A stretch of 64,000 nt of DNA, taken from the NCBI GenBank assembly GCA_035374585.1, contig DAOSPF010000004.1:1-64000 (forward strand). The letters are read 5' to 3'. A model generated the notes under the pieces. It was given only the letters and a program-made list of their open reading frames with translations, was not told where the DNA came from and searched no databases. Both the position numbers and the translations under genes were made by a program. Shown here in pieces: positions 25,701 to 34,559 of the stretch. Position 1 is the stretch's first letter, and each line of letters starts with the position of its first letter. This DNA comes from JAKPQD01 sp029572965 (GTDB lineage: Bacteria > Bacteroidota > Bacteroidia > Bacteroidales > DTGW01).

Positions 25701-26633
25701 ATGAGCATAGAAATGAGCATACAAGAAATAAAGCCATTGGATAAACTAAGAAGTGTTTTAAAAACAAGCTTCATTAAAAGCATGACAATTGCTATGTGTT
25801 GCTTAACCTGCATTGCCTGCGAACCAGAAATGGACTATGAACTTACATCAGTAAAAAAGCAGCTTGTAGTAGATGGATGGATAGAAAACAATAATTATGC
25901 CCAAGTTGTTTTGACATATAACACTGGTTACTTTAGCAATCTCGACTCCGCCTCATTCAGAGGGTTGGTTGCTTCAAGGGCCAAGGTAATCCTTAGCGAT
26001 GGTACTCAATCCGAAATTCTTACGCTGACAAAAGATACCAACTATTTCCCTCCTTACGTTTACAAAGGGAACGAAATACTTGGCCAACCGGGAAAAACTT
26101 ATACTTTGATTATTATAGATGAGATTAATACCGGCACAAGAGAAATGGATACCATTGTAGCTATTACTACTATACCCCAGCCTGTAAAGCTTGATAGCGT
26201 GTGGTTTTCAGAAACATCTGATAGCTCAGGTATTATAAAAGGCATTATATTTGACAACCCGGATGAAAAAAACTATTATCGTACTTTTTCTAAAATAAAA
26301 GGAAAAGACAAACGCTTCATCCCAACCTACATTGCTTCTTTTGAGGACAAATACTTCAATGGACAAAAGTTCACCTTTCATCTCAACAAAGGGCTTGATT
26401 CGTATATAAAACCATTGTACAATATAGAATTTAATAAAGGTGATACCATAAACCTTAAAATTGCAAGTATTGACAGAATAAGTTTCTTGTTCTGGAGTAG
26501 TTATGACCAGGAAATCTTCAATTCGGGTAACCCTTTTGCTTCAAATTTTGATAGAGTAAATAGCAATATCCATGGGGGATTAGGTATTTGGTGTGGATAT
26601 GGCGCTACAACATATTTGGTGGTTGCTAAATAA
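25701..26633 (+). CDS. DUF4249 lipoprotein, partner of the TonB receptor
   Basis: 310 residues. A lipobox LTCIAC places the lipidated Cys near residue 40, after an unusually long charged n-region; an in-frame ATG at 25782 would leave a very short signal lacking Lys. The mature start EPEMDYEL, then KKQLVVDGWIENNNYAQVVLTY, is typical of DUF4249, which is encoded next to non-SusC TonB receptors throughout Bacteroidota. Likely a surface-exposed accessory for the receptor. Sits in a two-gene operon that ends at the terminator 26634-26661. Confidence 0.85.
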   Translation: MSIEMSIQEIKPLDKLRSVLKTSFIKSMTIAMCCLTCIACEPEMDYELTSVKKQLVVDGWIENNNYAQVVLTYNTGYFSNLDSASFRGLVASRAKVILSDGTQSEILTLTKDTNYFPPYVYKGNEILGQPGKTYTLIIIDEINTGTREMDTIVAITTIPQPVKLDSVWFSETSDSSGIIKGIIFDNPDEKNYYRTFSKIKGKDKRFIPTYIASFEDKYFNGQKFTFHLNKGLDSYIKPLYNIEFNKGDTINLKIASIDRISFLFWSSYDQEIFNSGNPFASNFDRVNSNIHGGLGIWCGYGATTYLVVAK

Positions 26634-26661
26634 AAAATGGCTACCCAAAGGCAGCCATTTT
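26634..26661. terminator. Bidirectional terminator
   Basis: AAAATGGCT (26634-26642) pairs with AGCCATTTT (26653-26661), between the convergent DUF4249 gene and the orphan lipoprotein gene. Confidence 0.8.
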
Positions 26662-26681
26662 CAATATTTTGTTGTTGATAA

Positions 26682-28112
26682 CTAATTTATATGGTTAATT
26701 TTCCAGTTATAAGTTTTATTTAAGTCATCTATAAAACTGTTAAAACTGGTTATTAAATTGTCAAAGCCTTGGTTGAAATAGGTTTCCATGCTTGACTTTG
26801 AGCCATCGGCAAATACCATCTGCACATCTATCACTTTTCTGGTTTTTTGAACAGTTGAACAATTGTATTCCCAAGTATTTGCATCCCAGGTACAGTTATA
26901 TTCATCATATTTTTCATTTTTTGCATAAGCCTCAGCTTTAGCAACAGCTTTATTATCGCTGGCATAAACTACTACCAATGCCATATTCTTATTAATCATT
27001 GAAACAGCGCTATCAATATAAGCTGAATATTTATTTTCTTCAATCTTGCGGTATTCTTTCATGAAATTAGCAAAATCGATTTGCCCAACAATTTTCATAT
27101 CCATGAACTGGAAATGAGCATTGGCGTTGTACAAAACTCTTTCAGGGAAAGTTTCTGTTTCTTTGTACTCATAAATATTTTGAATAGTTTCGTACTGCCC
27201 TGTTTCATAGTTGTAATAGGTATAGCTTGAGGTGTCTTTTATTGTTTTTGTTTCCTGGGCATTGTCAATAGCTGCTTTGGTAAACTTACCCCCGGCGGTT
27301 CCGCCCAAATCTAAAATTGTAGTACTTCCGTGTGTAAATGAATAATTTACAGTCACTTCTGTTTCTTTATACCCATAAGTAAGTTTAAGTTCAAAAGCGC
27401 CTAAAGTGAGCTTGCCTTCAACATTTGAGGGAAGTCCTTCATCTGTGTAGCTTGCAGTAAAACTAAAGCTTGAAACAACAGTGCCATCAACACTTAATTC
27501 ATATTTAAGCTCAGAAGGCATCTCTTTTGTATCGACAAGAGTAAAGTTGCCGGTAACAAATTTGGGCTTGCTAATAACTAATTTGCCATCATTGTTTTTG
27601 GCCTTTTTAGACGCTATAGAAGCCGGAAATTTAAAAACAACTTGTCCTGAGCTGGCATTGGCAGCAAAATCAAAATCATTTTTGGTATAGTTATAAGTGT
27701 AAACCCCGGCAATTTTATCAAATTCTGCTTCTAATTCTAATGAATTAGAAGTTTCAGCTTTAAGCGATTTAAAAATAACATTTGCATCAGGGTTATTGCT
27801 ACTAATATTTTTCACAGCTGCCATAACCTGAAAGTATGCAGAATTCTTGATGCTTCCATTTACCCCAGTTCCTATATTCATCAGCTCAAGAAGATTAACA
27901 GTGGCTTTAACCCCTTGGTCTTGATTCATAGCCTTAAGCTCATTGACCATCTTTATGCCGGTATTTTCCATGTCAACCTTGGTTTCGGCTACAGTTTTTT
28001 CGGCATACACAGGTTTTTCTAAATTTACTTCTTCTGTTGTTTTGTCATCATCTTTGCTACATGAAGAAATGATGGACGCACACATTGCAAGAAACAAAAT
28101 TTTGATTTTCAT
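26682..28112 (-). CDS. Large lipoprotein of unknown function
   Basis: 476 residues. Signal MKIKILFLAMCASIISSC with lipidated Cys18, followed by the acidic linker SKDDDKTTEE often seen after a Bacteroidota lipobox and suggestive of surface export. The rest alternates helical segments rich in Lys/Glu/Asn with beta-rich stretches (GKLTLGAFELKLTYGYKE). No catalytic motif was recognised. Two cysteines near the C-terminus (EYNCTWDANTWEYNCS) may form a disulfide. It stands alone, convergent with the TonB/DUF4249 operon. Confidence 0.75.
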   Translation of the reverse strand: MKIKILFLAMCASIISSCSKDDDKTTEEVNLEKPVYAEKTVAETKVDMENTGIKMVNELKAMNQDQGVKATVNLLELMNIGTGVNGSIKNSAYFQVMAAVKNISSNNPDANVIFKSLKAETSNSLELEAEFDKIAGVYTYNYTKNDFDFAANASSGQVVFKFPASIASKKAKNNDGKLVISKPKFVTGNFTLVDTKEMPSELKYELSVDGTVVSSFSFTASYTDEGLPSNVEGKLTLGAFELKLTYGYKETEVTVNYSFTHGSTTILDLGGTAGGKFTKAAIDNAQETKTIKDTSSYTYYNYETGQYETIQNIYEYKETETFPERVLYNANAHFQFMDMKIVGQIDFANFMKEYRKIEENKYSAYIDSAVSMINKNMALVVVYASDNKAVAKAEAYAKNEKYDEYNCTWDANTWEYNCSTVQKTRKVIDVQMVFADGSKSSMETYFNQGFDNLITSFNSFIDDLNKTYNWKINHIN

Positions 28113-28311
28113 ACTATTTATTTTTTAAAGGTTATTTACTTCAAAGATAACCATTTCATATAAAAGTTAAAAAATCAAAAACCATATTTTTTTATAACAG
28201 CTGTTTTATTTTTCATCGCACAAAACGCCTTTTCTTACTGTTTTTCTAATTAGATTAATGATTGTAAACCGGGTTGAACCTTAAATATGCGCTTACAAAA
28301 CCCAGAAACAA

Positions 28312-28319
28312 TATCTTTG
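28312..28319 (+). promoter_or_regulatory. Probable -7 element for the cupin gene
   Basis: TATCTTTG matches TAnnTTTG, 26 bp before the chosen ATG at 28346. It supports that start over longer frames beginning at 28274, which would lie upstream of the promoter. Confidence 0.5.
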
Positions 28320-28345
28320 CCATGCATAAATTAAACCATGAACAC

Positions 28346-28759
28346 ATGAAGAAACTTACCTTATTTATAGCTATTGCTATAACCTGTTTTTCAGTTAAAG
28401 CACAGTATAGTCAGGATGTAATATTATCATCAATTCTAAAAACGGACACCACTTCTATCGGGCAAAAGATTATATTTCCGCAAAACAATAATAACGAAAT
28501 TTCTATTATTAAAGTAACCATACCGCCCGGAAAATCAACCGGATGGCACAAACACAGCAACCCGGTTTTTGCCTATGTTATAAGTGGCACGTTAACCGTT
28601 GAACTTGAAGGGGATAAAAAGCTTACATTCTCAGCCAATACCTCTTTTGCCGAGGTCATCAATACATATCACAATGGCACAAACCTTGGGAAAGAAGAGG
28701 TTGTCCTTATCGCCTTTTTTATGGGAGAAAAGGGTAAACTTTTATCTGAACACAAATAG
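28346..28759 (+). CDS. Exported cupin-domain protein
   Basis: 137 residues. Signal peptide to about residue 19 (FSVKAQ). A single small cupin barrel: GWHKHSNPVFAYVISG supplies metal ligands His68 and His70, and YHN supplies His109; the Glu of motif 1 is replaced by Val. Members bind a metal and range from enzymes to sugar or hormone binders; function here is not predictable. Periplasmic by signal peptide. It is convergent with the aldo/keto reductase gene, 9 bp away. Confidence 0.82.
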   Translation: MKKLTLFIAIAITCFSVKAQYSQDVILSSILKTDTTSIGQKIIFPQNNNNEISIIKVTIPPGKSTGWHKHSNPVFAYVISGTLTVELEGDKKLTFSANTSFAEVINTYHNGTNLGKEEVVLIAFFMGEKGKLLSEHK

Positions 28760-28768
28760 TACTGCATA

Positions 28769-29758
28769 CTACCATTTTTCTTTCAAAAGATCGGGCAGGA
28801 TGTATTGATTATACACCTTTTCAATTGCCTGCAGTTGTTCTTGGTCCAGATTGGGCAATTCACAAGCTTTCAGGTTTGACAACACCTGCTCTGGCTTTGA
28901 AGCGCCGGGAATTACACAGCTAACCTCACGAAACATGATAATCCATCGCAATGCAATAAGGGCAAGGTCAGCATTAGCAGGAAATATCTTTTTCAGCTCA
29001 TCTACTGCCGCCAAACCCTTTTCATAATTGATGCCCGAGAATGTCTCCCCTTTGTCGAAGGCTTCGCCATTGCGATTAAATGTGCGATGGTCGTCTTTTC
29101 CAAAAACAGTAGCCTTGCTGTATTTACCGGTCAGTAAGCCACTGGCAAGCGGAACACGGACAATGATGCCCACGTTCTTTTTAGCTGCTTCGGCAAAGAA
29201 ATCTTTTGCCGGACGCTGGCGAAACATATTGAAAATTATCTGGACTGTAGTAACATTGTCATATTCAATAGCCTTTAGCGCCTCTTCTACTCTTTCGACG
29301 CTTACTCCCATATTTAAAATTTTACCTTCTTTTTTCAGCTCATCAAACAAAGCAAATATCTCAGGACGGTGATAAGTCTCTGTAGGCGGACAATGCAATT
29401 GGATGAGGTCAATGGCTTCAAGTCCGGTATTTTTAAGGCTATCTTCAACAAACTTTCGAAGCACAGCAGGTTGATATGCAGCATCAACGTGAGGCGAAAG
29501 TTTGCGGCCACATTTAGTAGCAACAAATACCCGTTCTTTTCGTGAACGAACTACGCGGCCTACTGCTTTTTCGCTTTCGCCATCACCATAAACATCGGCA
29601 GTGTCAATAAAATTAATCCCGTTATCAATAGCCAGGTTCAATATCCTGTCGGCATTTTCATGGCTAAATTTATCGCCCCATTTACCGCCAACTTGCCATG
29701 TACCGAGGCTTATTTCGGATATATTAAAACCTGTTTTCCCAAGTATTCTTTTATTCAT
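28769..29758 (-). CDS. Aldo/keto reductase
   Basis: 329 residues, TIM barrel of the AKR superfamily. The tetrad is present: Asp52 and Tyr57 in INFIDTADVYGDGESE, Lys82 in VATKCGR and His122 in IQLHCPP. Near the C-terminus VIPGASKPEQVLSN matches the NADPH phosphate-binding segment. Cytosolic NADPH-dependent oxidoreductase; substrate cannot be inferred. A TATTTTTG element lies 37 bp upstream. Confidence 0.93.
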   Translation of the reverse strand: MNKRILGKTGFNISEISLGTWQVGGKWGDKFSHENADRILNLAIDNGINFIDTADVYGDGESEKAVGRVVRSRKERVFVATKCGRKLSPHVDAAYQPAVLRKFVEDSLKNTGLEAIDLIQLHCPPTETYHRPEIFALFDELKKEGKILNMGVSVERVEEALKAIEYDNVTTVQIIFNMFRQRPAKDFFAEAAKKNVGIIVRVPLASGLLTGKYSKATVFGKDDHRTFNRNGEAFDKGETFSGINYEKGLAAVDELKKIFPANADLALIALRWIIMFREVSCVIPGASKPEQVLSNLKACELPNLDQEQLQAIEKVYNQYILPDLLKEKW

Positions 29759-29795
29759 AATCGAATTTTAAAAATTCATGACAATCCATATCGTG

Positions 29796-29803
29796 CAAAA
29801 ATA
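29796..29803 (-). promoter_or_regulatory. Probable -7 element for the aldo/keto reductase
   Basis: Minus strand TATTTTTG, exact TAnnTTTG match upstream of the reductase start; no clear -33. Confidence 0.45.
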
Positions 29804-30043
29804 GTAACAGAAAGCAAGACTTTTATCTAAACAAAATTATTTTTCAAAGAATGATAGCTTGCCATATCTTTGAAGAGCGAATATCTAATGTAATATTTCT
29901 TTTTACACATCCTCGTTTGTGTTTGTAGTAACATGGGGGCGTTCATAATAAATTCTTAAATATTCTTATCAAGTTAATAGCTAACAAAAGTAAATTACTA
30001 TTTTTACTTTGCTAATTTTACTGTTGCACAAAAAAATTCGACC

Positions 30044-32107
30044 ATGAAGAGGAATATTTGTATGAAAGCTTTCTATTCAATTGTTCAAAAGATTGTTTTT
30101 GGAGCGATAGCTTTTACAGTGTTAAGCATAAACCAGGAAGCCAAATCGCAGAACATCAAACAGTTTCAAGGTGCTTATGAAAATGGAACTGCAACTTACC
30201 AATATTATGAAAATGCTAATTACGAACGCATCTATCAGGGTAGTTTCAAATACAAAGGTATTGTAATGGACGGTTTGAAAGGTAAGCTAAACCTTACTGT
30301 TGTAGGTCAATACAATAACAACAAAAAAGACGGGCTGTGGACATATACTCTGGCCGATCCTTCACCTACCGGGGTTACAGAAGTAGTAACTGGCAACTAT
30401 TCCAATGGCAACATGGAAGGCGAATGGTCTTCTACTACTAAAGTCAATAATACAAAGAAAGTTTTCAAAAGTACTTCTGCTATTTTTAAGAACAATAAAC
30501 TTTTTGGCGAAATCAATTATACTTATAAAGTTTACACTTTCAAAGACTATGCCGCCATTTCTATTAAAGGCTCGTTCAACGATTCCAGTTTTTACAATGG
30601 CACATGGCTTACCACTTATACAAAAGGCAATATACAGTACGAGGAAACCCGCAAATACAACAACGGAGTACTCTGTTTACTTGTACACCGAAGGCTTTCT
30701 GACGGTCAGATTATTGAAAGATATGACAGTACTGCTTTTGTAGATAAGTTTTTTATGAACTATAATGCTGCTCATAATGTTGGTATGGTTAATGACCAAA
30801 AATATGTACTTCAGAATGTTGATAAACCTTCTGGTTCACTCGATTTATTTAGCATAGTAGTTAACTACTGGACAAACAATAAAAATACTGCCTATTATAA
30901 TACGCTCAATGCTCCTAATCCAATGTTTGTTATTAGTCATGGCTATAGTCCTGCTGTTATCAGCCGCGAAAAAACAATTATCAGCTGGTTAAAGACCCGT
31001 GAAGGCGAGCGTCAACAATGGCAGTCTGAACAGGATAAAAAACTATTGCAGGAAAAATATGCAGCCCAGCTTGCTATTGCAGATACAGCCTTTAACCGTG
31101 CCAAATATGATGAAGCTATTGCTGCTTACAAGGTTGCTTTAACCATAAAAGACGAACAATATCCGAAAGACCAGATTCATAAAGCAGGGCTGAAGCTCGA
31201 AGAAATTAGGCTCAGAATGGAAATGGAACAAAAAGCCAAAGAGCTTGAACAGCAAGCCAGGGAAAAATCTTATAAAGAACTGCTAACAAAGGCTGATGCC
31301 GCTTTTGCAGAAAAAAGATATGATGTGGCCATTGAGCTATACCAGAGTGCCCTTGCCATAAAAGTGGACGATTATCCTGCCAAACAAATAAAAGCCATTA
31401 ATGACATTAAAAACGATGAATTAAAGGCAAAGCTTATTAAAGAACTTGATAAACTTTGGGTTACAGTTGAAGCCGGCACTTTTAAGATGGGATGCATACG
31501 AAGCGATATGAATTGCCTGAGAAACGAAGAACCTGTGCATGAAGTTTATGTCAACACTTTTCAGATGAGCAAATACGAGGTTACTATTGGTCAGTACAGA
31601 ATGTATTGCAAAGCAACCGGTAAGCCTGAGCCTCTGGGAGCTGATAGTTTGCCTGCCAATAATATAAGCTGGTACGAAGCTAAAGAGTTTGCCGAATGGG
31701 CAGGATGCCGCCTCCCAACTGAAGCAGAATGGGAATATGCTGCCCGTGGCGGGAACAAAAATAAAAAAACCTTATATAGCGGGTCTAATTATATTGATGA
31801 AGTTGCTTGGTTCAGCGAAAACTCAAATAGCTCAGCCCATCCGGTTGGCAAACTCAAACCTAACGTTTTGGGTATTTACGATATGACAGGCAATGTATGG
31901 GAATGGTGTTTTGACTGGCTTAGTGATTATTCCGAAACCAGCGACATAAACCCCACTGGCCGTTCTACCGGAACTCGTAAGGTAAAAAGAGGCGGCAGCT
32001 TTAGCGAAACAAACTTTGAAAGCGACTTGCGTGTTACTTACCGTGGTAGTGAACCTGCTGACACCAGGCTATACAATCTGGGAATCCGATTGGTCAAGAA
32101 ACAATAA
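30044..32107 (+). CDS. Secreted MORN-like/TPR/SUMF1-domain protein (GldJ/GldK-like domain)
   Basis: 687 residues in three parts after a signal peptide (cleavage near EAKSQ, about 36). Residues about 40-240 carry MORN-like repeats (GQYNNNKKDGLWTY, GNYSNGNMEGEW, FNDSSFYNGTWLT). Residues about 340-455 hold two matching helical repeats (DTAFNRAKYDEAIAAYKVAL and DAAFAEKRYDVAIELYQSAL) separated by a charged coiled-coil stretch. Residues 469-687 are a formylglycine-generating-enzyme-like (SUMF1) domain: GTFKMG, CRLPTEAEWEYAARGG, GNVWEW, KRGGSF. The two catalytic cysteines of true FGE are missing, as in gliding proteins GldJ and GldK, so a structural role is more likely. Confidence 0.8.
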   Translation: MKRNICMKAFYSIVQKIVFGAIAFTVLSINQEAKSQNIKQFQGAYENGTATYQYYENANYERIYQGSFKYKGIVMDGLKGKLNLTVVGQYNNNKKDGLWTYTLADPSPTGVTEVVTGNYSNGNMEGEWSSTTKVNNTKKVFKSTSAIFKNNKLFGEINYTYKVYTFKDYAAISIKGSFNDSSFYNGTWLTTYTKGNIQYEETRKYNNGVLCLLVHRRLSDGQIIERYDSTAFVDKFFMNYNAAHNVGMVNDQKYVLQNVDKPSGSLDLFSIVVNYWTNNKNTAYYNTLNAPNPMFVISHGYSPAVISREKTIISWLKTREGERQQWQSEQDKKLLQEKYAAQLAIADTAFNRAKYDEAIAAYKVALTIKDEQYPKDQIHKAGLKLEEIRLRMEMEQKAKELEQQAREKSYKELLTKADAAFAEKRYDVAIELYQSALAIKVDDYPAKQIKAINDIKNDELKAKLIKELDKLWVTVEAGTFKMGCIRSDMNCLRNEEPVHEVYVNTFQMSKYEVTIGQYRMYCKATGKPEPLGADSLPANNISWYEAKEFAEWAGCRLPTEAEWEYAARGGNKNKKTLYSGSNYIDEVAWFSENSNSSAHPVGKLKPNVLGIYDMTGNVWEWCFDWLSDYSETSDINPTGRSTGTRKVKRGGSFSETNFESDLRVTYRGSEPADTRLYNLGIRLVKKQ

Positions 32108-32148
32108 AAAAGAATAAATTGTAAAAAACTTAGCAGCTTTTTTGATTT

Positions 32149-32180
32149 AACCCAAATTAAGCAATAAAAATGCTTAATCG
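32149..32180 (+). repeat. REP-like palindromic element, copy 2
   Basis: AACCCAAATTAAGCAAT followed by AAAAATGCTTAATCG; 31 of 32 bases agree with the minus-strand copy at 4109-4140. GGTTAAAATTTTGTATTTC follows, and the word TTTGTATTTC also borders the other copy. The rest of the 265 bp gap to 32373 shows no convincing gene. Confidence 0.65.
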
Positions 32181-32372
32181 GTTAAAATTTTGTATTTCAA
32201 TGATTTAAAAAAATCAGCTTGCCCCGTTTATAACGAGAGGATTAACCCAACTAAATCTTATAGTTTGGCTTTAAAAAGCCTCATAATGATTTATTTAGCC
32301 TGTTCAAGGCAGAACGCTTGTGCAACAGTTAAATTACAACGTTTTGTGTCGTTTTCTGGCAAACAAATGTAT

Positions 32373-32945
32373 TTAAAATATAAATGGTATTAGTCTATAT
32401 GTTTTTTCCATGTATTCCTTATATTCATTCCCAAAATGCTTAAGCAGCATTTGTTCTTCAATCAGTAATCGTTTTATAAATGAAAATGGAACTGTTAAAA
32501 CAATCAAAATTATGCTTATCAGATTGCCAGTTAATAATCCTGCCCCAACAAGAAATGTAGTTACCCCCAAATATCCAGGGTGCCTTACAATGCTATAAAT
32601 ACCATGTTTAACTATCTTATGTTTATCTGTTATTTTTAAAGTTCTTGTGTAATACTCTTTTAGTGTAAATGTTGCTATTAACCTAATTATTAAGCCGACT
32701 ATCACAAAGCTTAAACCAATAAAAAACAAAACTTGGCTATCGATTTGCAATATATTATACAGGTTAAGAAAATAACTGCATAAAACCAAAATAATTGTTG
32801 ATATTAATGCAAATCTAAGTATTGCCGTCGTACCCTTATCTGAGTCAGAGGTTTTTAAAGATTTGGCATCTTTGCTAAATCTCAAGAAATTCTCAATCAT
32901 CAGAAATATCAAAATCGAACCAATCGAAATATAAAACCCTGTCAT
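32373..32945 (-). CDS. Isoprenylcysteine carboxyl methyltransferase-like membrane protein
   Basis: 190 residues with about five transmembrane segments. The C-terminal half has the ICMT/PEMT core: HGIYSIVRHPGYLG (114-127, His114 and RHPxYxG), then IEEQMLLKHFGNEYKEYM with the conserved Glu pair. These enzymes methylate small molecules or lipids using SAM at the membrane. Bacterial members of this family rarely act on prenylated proteins; the true substrate is unknown. It stands alone, with about 300 bp gaps on both sides. Confidence 0.83.
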   Translation of the reverse strand: MTGFYISIGSILIFLMIENFLRFSKDAKSLKTSDSDKGTTAILRFALISTIILVLCSYFLNLYNILQIDSQVLFFIGLSFVIVGLIIRLIATFTLKEYYTRTLKITDKHKIVKHGIYSIVRHPGYLGVTTFLVGAGLLTGNLISIILIVLTVPFSFIKRLLIEEQMLLKHFGNEYKEYMEKTYRLIPFIF

Positions 32946-33242
32946 AGTTGATTTTTTTAGATGTTTGCTGACAATGGACTTTGCCTGGTGTAAAATACAA
33001 GGCTGATATTGTCATAACTGTAAACAAATATAACGAATAAAAATGTTTTTTTGCAACATGTTAAATTTCAACATAATGTATTAGCTTATATGGATGCTTC
33101 CCTTTGTAAAATTTTTTCTATATTTTATTTGCCGGGTTCAGGGGTAAAACAATATGAGTATAGTAAATGATTGTTTTTCTGAATTTTACAGATACTTTTA
33201 CGCCGGGCAAACTTTATTTAAAACTTTTATAAGGAAATACTA
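32946..33242. other. Intergenic region, nothing recognised
   Basis: 297 bp between the methyltransferase-like gene and the GT2 gene. AT-rich, with short frames only. A 64-codon plus-strand frame from 33154 runs into the antisense of the glycosyltransferase and lacks protein-like features. Confidence 0.5.
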
Positions 33243-34007
33243 TTATTCTATTTCCTTACTTTTTCTTAAAAAAAACTGCCCGACTTTTGAGAAGTTTTTC
33301 ATAAATAAAGTAAAGCATCCGCCAACCTTATTACGTTTCATGATGTGATAATCTTCTGTGCTTTTTCTGATAATATTTTTCAGGCTTCGGTTACTTGCTC
33401 CTCCAACTTTCATGCGGGTTATAATTTGAGGATAATAGTAAATCCTTATACCTGGAAGTAATAACGTACGCAACATCAAATCATAATCCGATGCAATGCG
33501 ATATTGCAAATTGTAATTCCCGATACGGGCAAATATTTCGCGTTTTACAAAGAAGGTAGGATGAGGGGGCATCCAACCACGCGAAAGCATTTTTCTGTCA
33601 AAAGGCAAACTTTTCCAATCCCGGATTATCTTGCCTTCAAAACTCACATACAACAGGTTGCCATACAATACATCGCATTGCTCTTTTTCAAAAGCATTGG
33701 CAACGTCTGCAAGCACCTCATTGTTGTCAAAAGTATCATCGGCATGTAAAATTCCAATCACATCACCGGTTGCCTTAGATATACCTTTGTTTAACGCATC
33801 ATATATACCTTTGTCAGGTTCTGATATATAAACAGCAATTTTATCGAGGTGTCTCTCTGTAATATCTTTTGAACTATCAGTTGAACCGCCATCTATAACA
33901 ATATGCTCAATGTTAGTGTAGGTTTGAAGGGCTATAGAATTGAGCGCCTCCTCTAAAGTTTTTTCGCTATTATAAACAGCAGTGATTATGCTTATTTTAA
34001 CCGGCAT
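33243..34007 (-). CDS. Family 2 glycosyltransferase
   Basis: 254 residues, GT-A fold: ISIITAVYNSEKTLEEAL, then IDGGSTDSS (39-46) and the metal-binding HADD (88-91), followed by FVKREIFARIGNYN and ASDYDLMLR. Resembles the WcaE/colanic-acid type of GT2. It transfers a sugar from a nucleotide donor onto a lipid-linked glycan; specificity unknown. Its ATG overlaps the stop of the acetyltransferase gene in a TGATG junction, so the two are translationally coupled. Confidence 0.9.
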   Translation of the reverse strand: MPVKISIITAVYNSEKTLEEALNSIALQTYTNIEHIVIDGGSTDSSKDITERHLDKIAVYISEPDKGIYDALNKGISKATGDVIGILHADDTFDNNEVLADVANAFEKEQCDVLYGNLLYVSFEGKIIRDWKSLPFDRKMLSRGWMPPHPTFFVKREIFARIGNYNLQYRIASDYDLMLRTLLLPGIRIYYYPQIITRMKVGGASNRSLKNIIRKSTEDYHIMKRNKVGGCFTLFMKNFSKVGQFFLRKSKEIE

Positions 34008-34552
34008 CAGATTCTGTTTTTAATTTTCACAGCTGGATTACCTGAATGGATAGAATATGGTTCAAGATTTTTAGTTGCTATCGAACCAACAGTAAGGACT
34101 GCATGACTTGCTACATGAACCCCGGGACATACAACGGCTTTTGCTCCTATCCATGCACCATCTTCAATATTTATAGGGGCTATCATTAGGTCAAAGGTTT
34201 CTTTTTTGTAGTTATGATTGCCGCAAAGCAATAATGCTCCTTGCGAAATACAAACATTTTTGCCAAGGTTTACCTGGTCGAGGTTATCAATCCAGGCATT
34301 TTCACCAACCCAGGTGTAATCACCAATGCTAAGCCGCCAGGGATATTTGATATTCACACGGGGCTTAATGCAAACCCCTTTTCCAACCTTGGCCCCAAAA
34401 AGCCTCAAGATAGCATTTTTAATACTGTAAGGGAGTGTAATAAAAGAGCAGAAAAAAACTGCATTTACAATATACCACAAGGCTATTACCAGTTTATTCC
34501 GTCCCGGATGATACCAGCTATTGTTATATTTATCAAGTCGGGTATGAAACAT
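34007..34552 (-). CDS. WcaF-like polysaccharide O-acetyltransferase
   Basis: 181 residues, left-handed beta-helix acetyltransferase. Hexapeptide repeats run from AKVGKGVCIKP through GDYTWVGENAWI, GKNVCISQGALL and DGAWIGAKAVVCPGVHV. CGNHNYK and SGNPAVKIKNR are typical of the WcaF/CysE-NodL group. Probably acetylates a sugar of the exopolysaccharide made by the surrounding genes. Upstream partner of the GT2 gene. Confidence 0.88.
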   Translation of the reverse strand: MFHTRLDKYNNSWYHPGRNKLVIALWYIVNAVFFCSFITLPYSIKNAILRLFGAKVGKGVCIKPRVNIKYPWRLSIGDYTWVGENAWIDNLDQVNLGKNVCISQGALLLCGNHNYKKETFDLMIAPINIEDGAWIGAKAVVCPGVHVASHAVLTVGSIATKNLEPYSIHSGNPAVKIKNRI

Positions 34553-34559
34553 CGATGCT

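Noticed and set aside
30044..32107. A functional formylglycine-generating enzyme
   Set aside because: The SUMF1 domain lacks the two cysteines needed for catalysis, and no sulfatase gene is nearby.
32190..32393. A 67-codon plus-strand frame next to the REP-like element
   Set aside because: Overlaps repeat-adjacent DNA, no recognisable family, and overlaps the end of the methyltransferase-like gene.
33154..33348. A 64-codon plus-strand frame
   Set aside because: Its second half is antisense to the end of the GT2 gene and it lacks protein-like features.
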